Assembly (NCBI GenBank): GCA_022606425.2
Contig: JAHDVF020001251.1
Coordinates: forward strand, 420,501 to 484,500
DNA from: Lepidostoma basale
Lineage: Eukaryota; Arthropoda; Insecta; Trichoptera; Lepidostomatidae
DNA length: 64,000 bases
Reading direction: 5' to 3'
Part shown: piece after piece, positions 62,681 to 64,000 of the stretch
How positions within the stretch are numbered: the first letter of the stretch is position 1
Layout of the letters: each line of letters begins with the position of its first letter
Notes under the pieces: model-generated
Told to the model about the DNA's origin: nothing
Databases searched by the model: none
The model's input: only the letters and a program-made list of their open reading frames with translations
Program-made: the position numbers and the translations under genes

Positions 62681-63289
62681 ATTAAAATATTTTCTGTGTG
62701 ATAAATAGTGCATCTCGTTCGGCATGAACAAGCTAGAGAGGAAAAGGCTAAACTTTTGTTGCTTTCCCTTTCCTCCTTCTGAGAACATACATGCATCAGA
62801 AATAGTTAGATTCATCGGCTTCTTGTTTGTTATGTACCAGAAATCGGGCCTAGGAAGTGAATGAGCGAGGCTGGCAAAGGGCGTCGCTGCGTCCTATAAC
62901 AGCCTCGGGTAAGCGGTGGGTACCCCTTCTATGTCTATGTACCAGAAATCGGCATTAGATTTCTTGCGAAGTGTTGTGAAATTTTGTGAAAACCGCGCAT
63001 GCAAATTGATGAATTTTTTTCAACCAATCACGGTGCATTCCATTTTATTTTTTTAAATAAGAATTTACCACGCACTGATTGGCTTAAACGGCTCGGCAAT
63101 ACTAAAATTGTTTCCTAAGAAATACCTCAATTATCCTGTATATACAAATTGGAAAATTCGATTAATCTGTAATTAATCTAGGTGATCTTTGGAATTGATG
63201 TGCACTTCTCGGTTCTAACAGCAATAAACGTGTATACGGTATATAATAAACATGACAGATTTTTGATGATTGGTTCTAATAAACGAGAG

Positions 63290-63660
63290 TTTATGTTTTC
63301 TGGAAGTGTTATTATAGTTAACGACAGAAATATAATGGAGAGGAGGATGTCGAACACCAGTTTGCAAGACAGGAAACTAGATGAATGGATCAAAGAAAAT
63401 ACCACATGCAAAATAGCTTCGTTGAAGTGGAATTGGGCCGGCCATATAGCGAGAACAACGGATGATCTGTGGACCAGACACACCCTGGAATAGCGACCGA
63501 GAACTGACCACGGAAACCCGGGCAAACCACAAACAAGTTGGTCTGATGACATCAGGAGGTCAATGGCACAGAGTGGCGAAGGATTGTGAGTTGTGGATGT
63601 CTGGAAGGAAGGCCTATGTCTAATACTGGACAACTAATAATGGATGATGATAGATCATCT
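63290..63660 (+). mobile_element. RTE-like LINE group D 3' end
   Basis: MERRMSNTSLQDRKLDEWIK, KIASLKWNWAGHIARTTDDL and, after a stop, a GRPQTSWSDDIRRS-like run and HSGEGL*VVDVWKEGLCLIL. The 3' end is ggcctatgtctaatactgga then gatgatga, the RTE-type end and tail. Confidence 0.75.
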
Positions 63661-63739
63661 GTTTCTTCAATTCTTCATCTTATTCTAGATCTTTGATCTG
63701 TTCTTGAACAGGGATCATACTCTTGGAAATAGGAATACC

Positions 63740-63945
63740 AGCTATCTTTCCATCTTTTTGTCACGATAAGCGTTGTCTTACGAATATATTGTGAGGTATG
63801 GGGACATGGGGAATTCTTACATCACCCATCCTATCTACGTGGTCTATCCAGCACCGCCGTCTTTTCCTGCCCAGTCTCACAATGTCTTCCGTCTGTCCCT
63901 AAGATTCCTCCCAGCTTCAATTAAACGGAATTTAATTATACAATA
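63740..63945 (-). mobile_element. LINE group B fragment, divergent
   Basis: Minus strand carries a DIVRLGRKRRRCWIDHVDRM-like run (tggtctatccagcaccgcc) with no clear tail. Confidence 0.5.
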
Positions 63946-64000
63946 ATTTAACATCACGCCGTTTCTCTAGAGGGGTAGTCAGAGATGATGGACCACCACA
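63946..64000 (-). mobile_element. LINE family A 3' end, cut by the window edge
   Basis: acatcacgccgtttctctag and aggggtagtcagagatgatg then gaccaccaca: start of a minus-strand family A copy. Confidence 0.65.

Overview
This is AT-rich nuclear DNA from an animal, most likely an insect and probably a lepidopteran. The evidence is a spliced actin-bundling gene with GT-AG introns, no operons, and very dense non-LTR retrotransposon debris together with tRNA-derived SINEs, mariner, hAT and TTAA-flanked DNA transposon remnants. The order Lepidoptera is my inference from the style of the retroelements and of the fimbrin protein; nothing in the window proves it.

One host gene is certain. Fimbrin (plastin) lies on the + strand from 43525 to 57870 in eleven visible exons. 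They join in frame into 616 residues: EF-hand region, then four calponin-homology (CH) domains in two actin-binding halves, ending at a TAG stop. The first coding exon, with the start codon and about 20 residues, was not found.

The left 43 kb has no host gene that I can recognise. It is a mosaic of 5'-truncated LINE ends. The commonest is family A, which encodes the C-terminal signature GRPRKTWHDQINQ and ends in short (TTAG)n or (TTTG)n tails. I sort family A into A1 ([19 protein letters not shown]), A2 ([21 protein letters not shown]) and A3 ([21 protein letters not shown]). The other LINE groups are: B, ending in (GAA)n, one copy of which keeps a YADD reverse transcriptase box; C, D, E and F, further RTE/CR1-like C-terminal pieces; G, jockey-like with an (ATTTG)n tail; and H, jockey-like with an (ATA)n tail. 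Among these lie tRNA-derived SINEs, a second non-autonomous family that shares the family A tail, two copies of a ~790 bp TTAA-flanked MITE, a shorter TTAA MITE, mariner and hAT fragments, foldback palindromes, and large minisatellites at 32.4-32.9, 34.9-35.8 and 36.3-38.0 kb.

The fimbrin introns are also filled with transposon fragments. Four of them (introns 3, 6, 8 and 10) are mostly made of their own tandem arrays, each with a different unit, while the exons stay intact and GC-rich.

The most interesting signal is a set of about a dozen short motifs spread over the window. They share one layout: a CTGANGA-like box, a short hairpin, GAAAC, then NNGT followed by C, A or T. This is the core layout of small hammerhead ribozymes, as known from Penelope-like elements and retrozymes. 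Several sit as inverted pairs inside foldback elements. All carry one extra base before the hairpin compared with the textbook core, so activity is an open question.

The right end (57.9-64 kb) is again LINE and SINE debris. No rRNA, true tRNA gene, CRISPR array or bacterial-type operon is visible.
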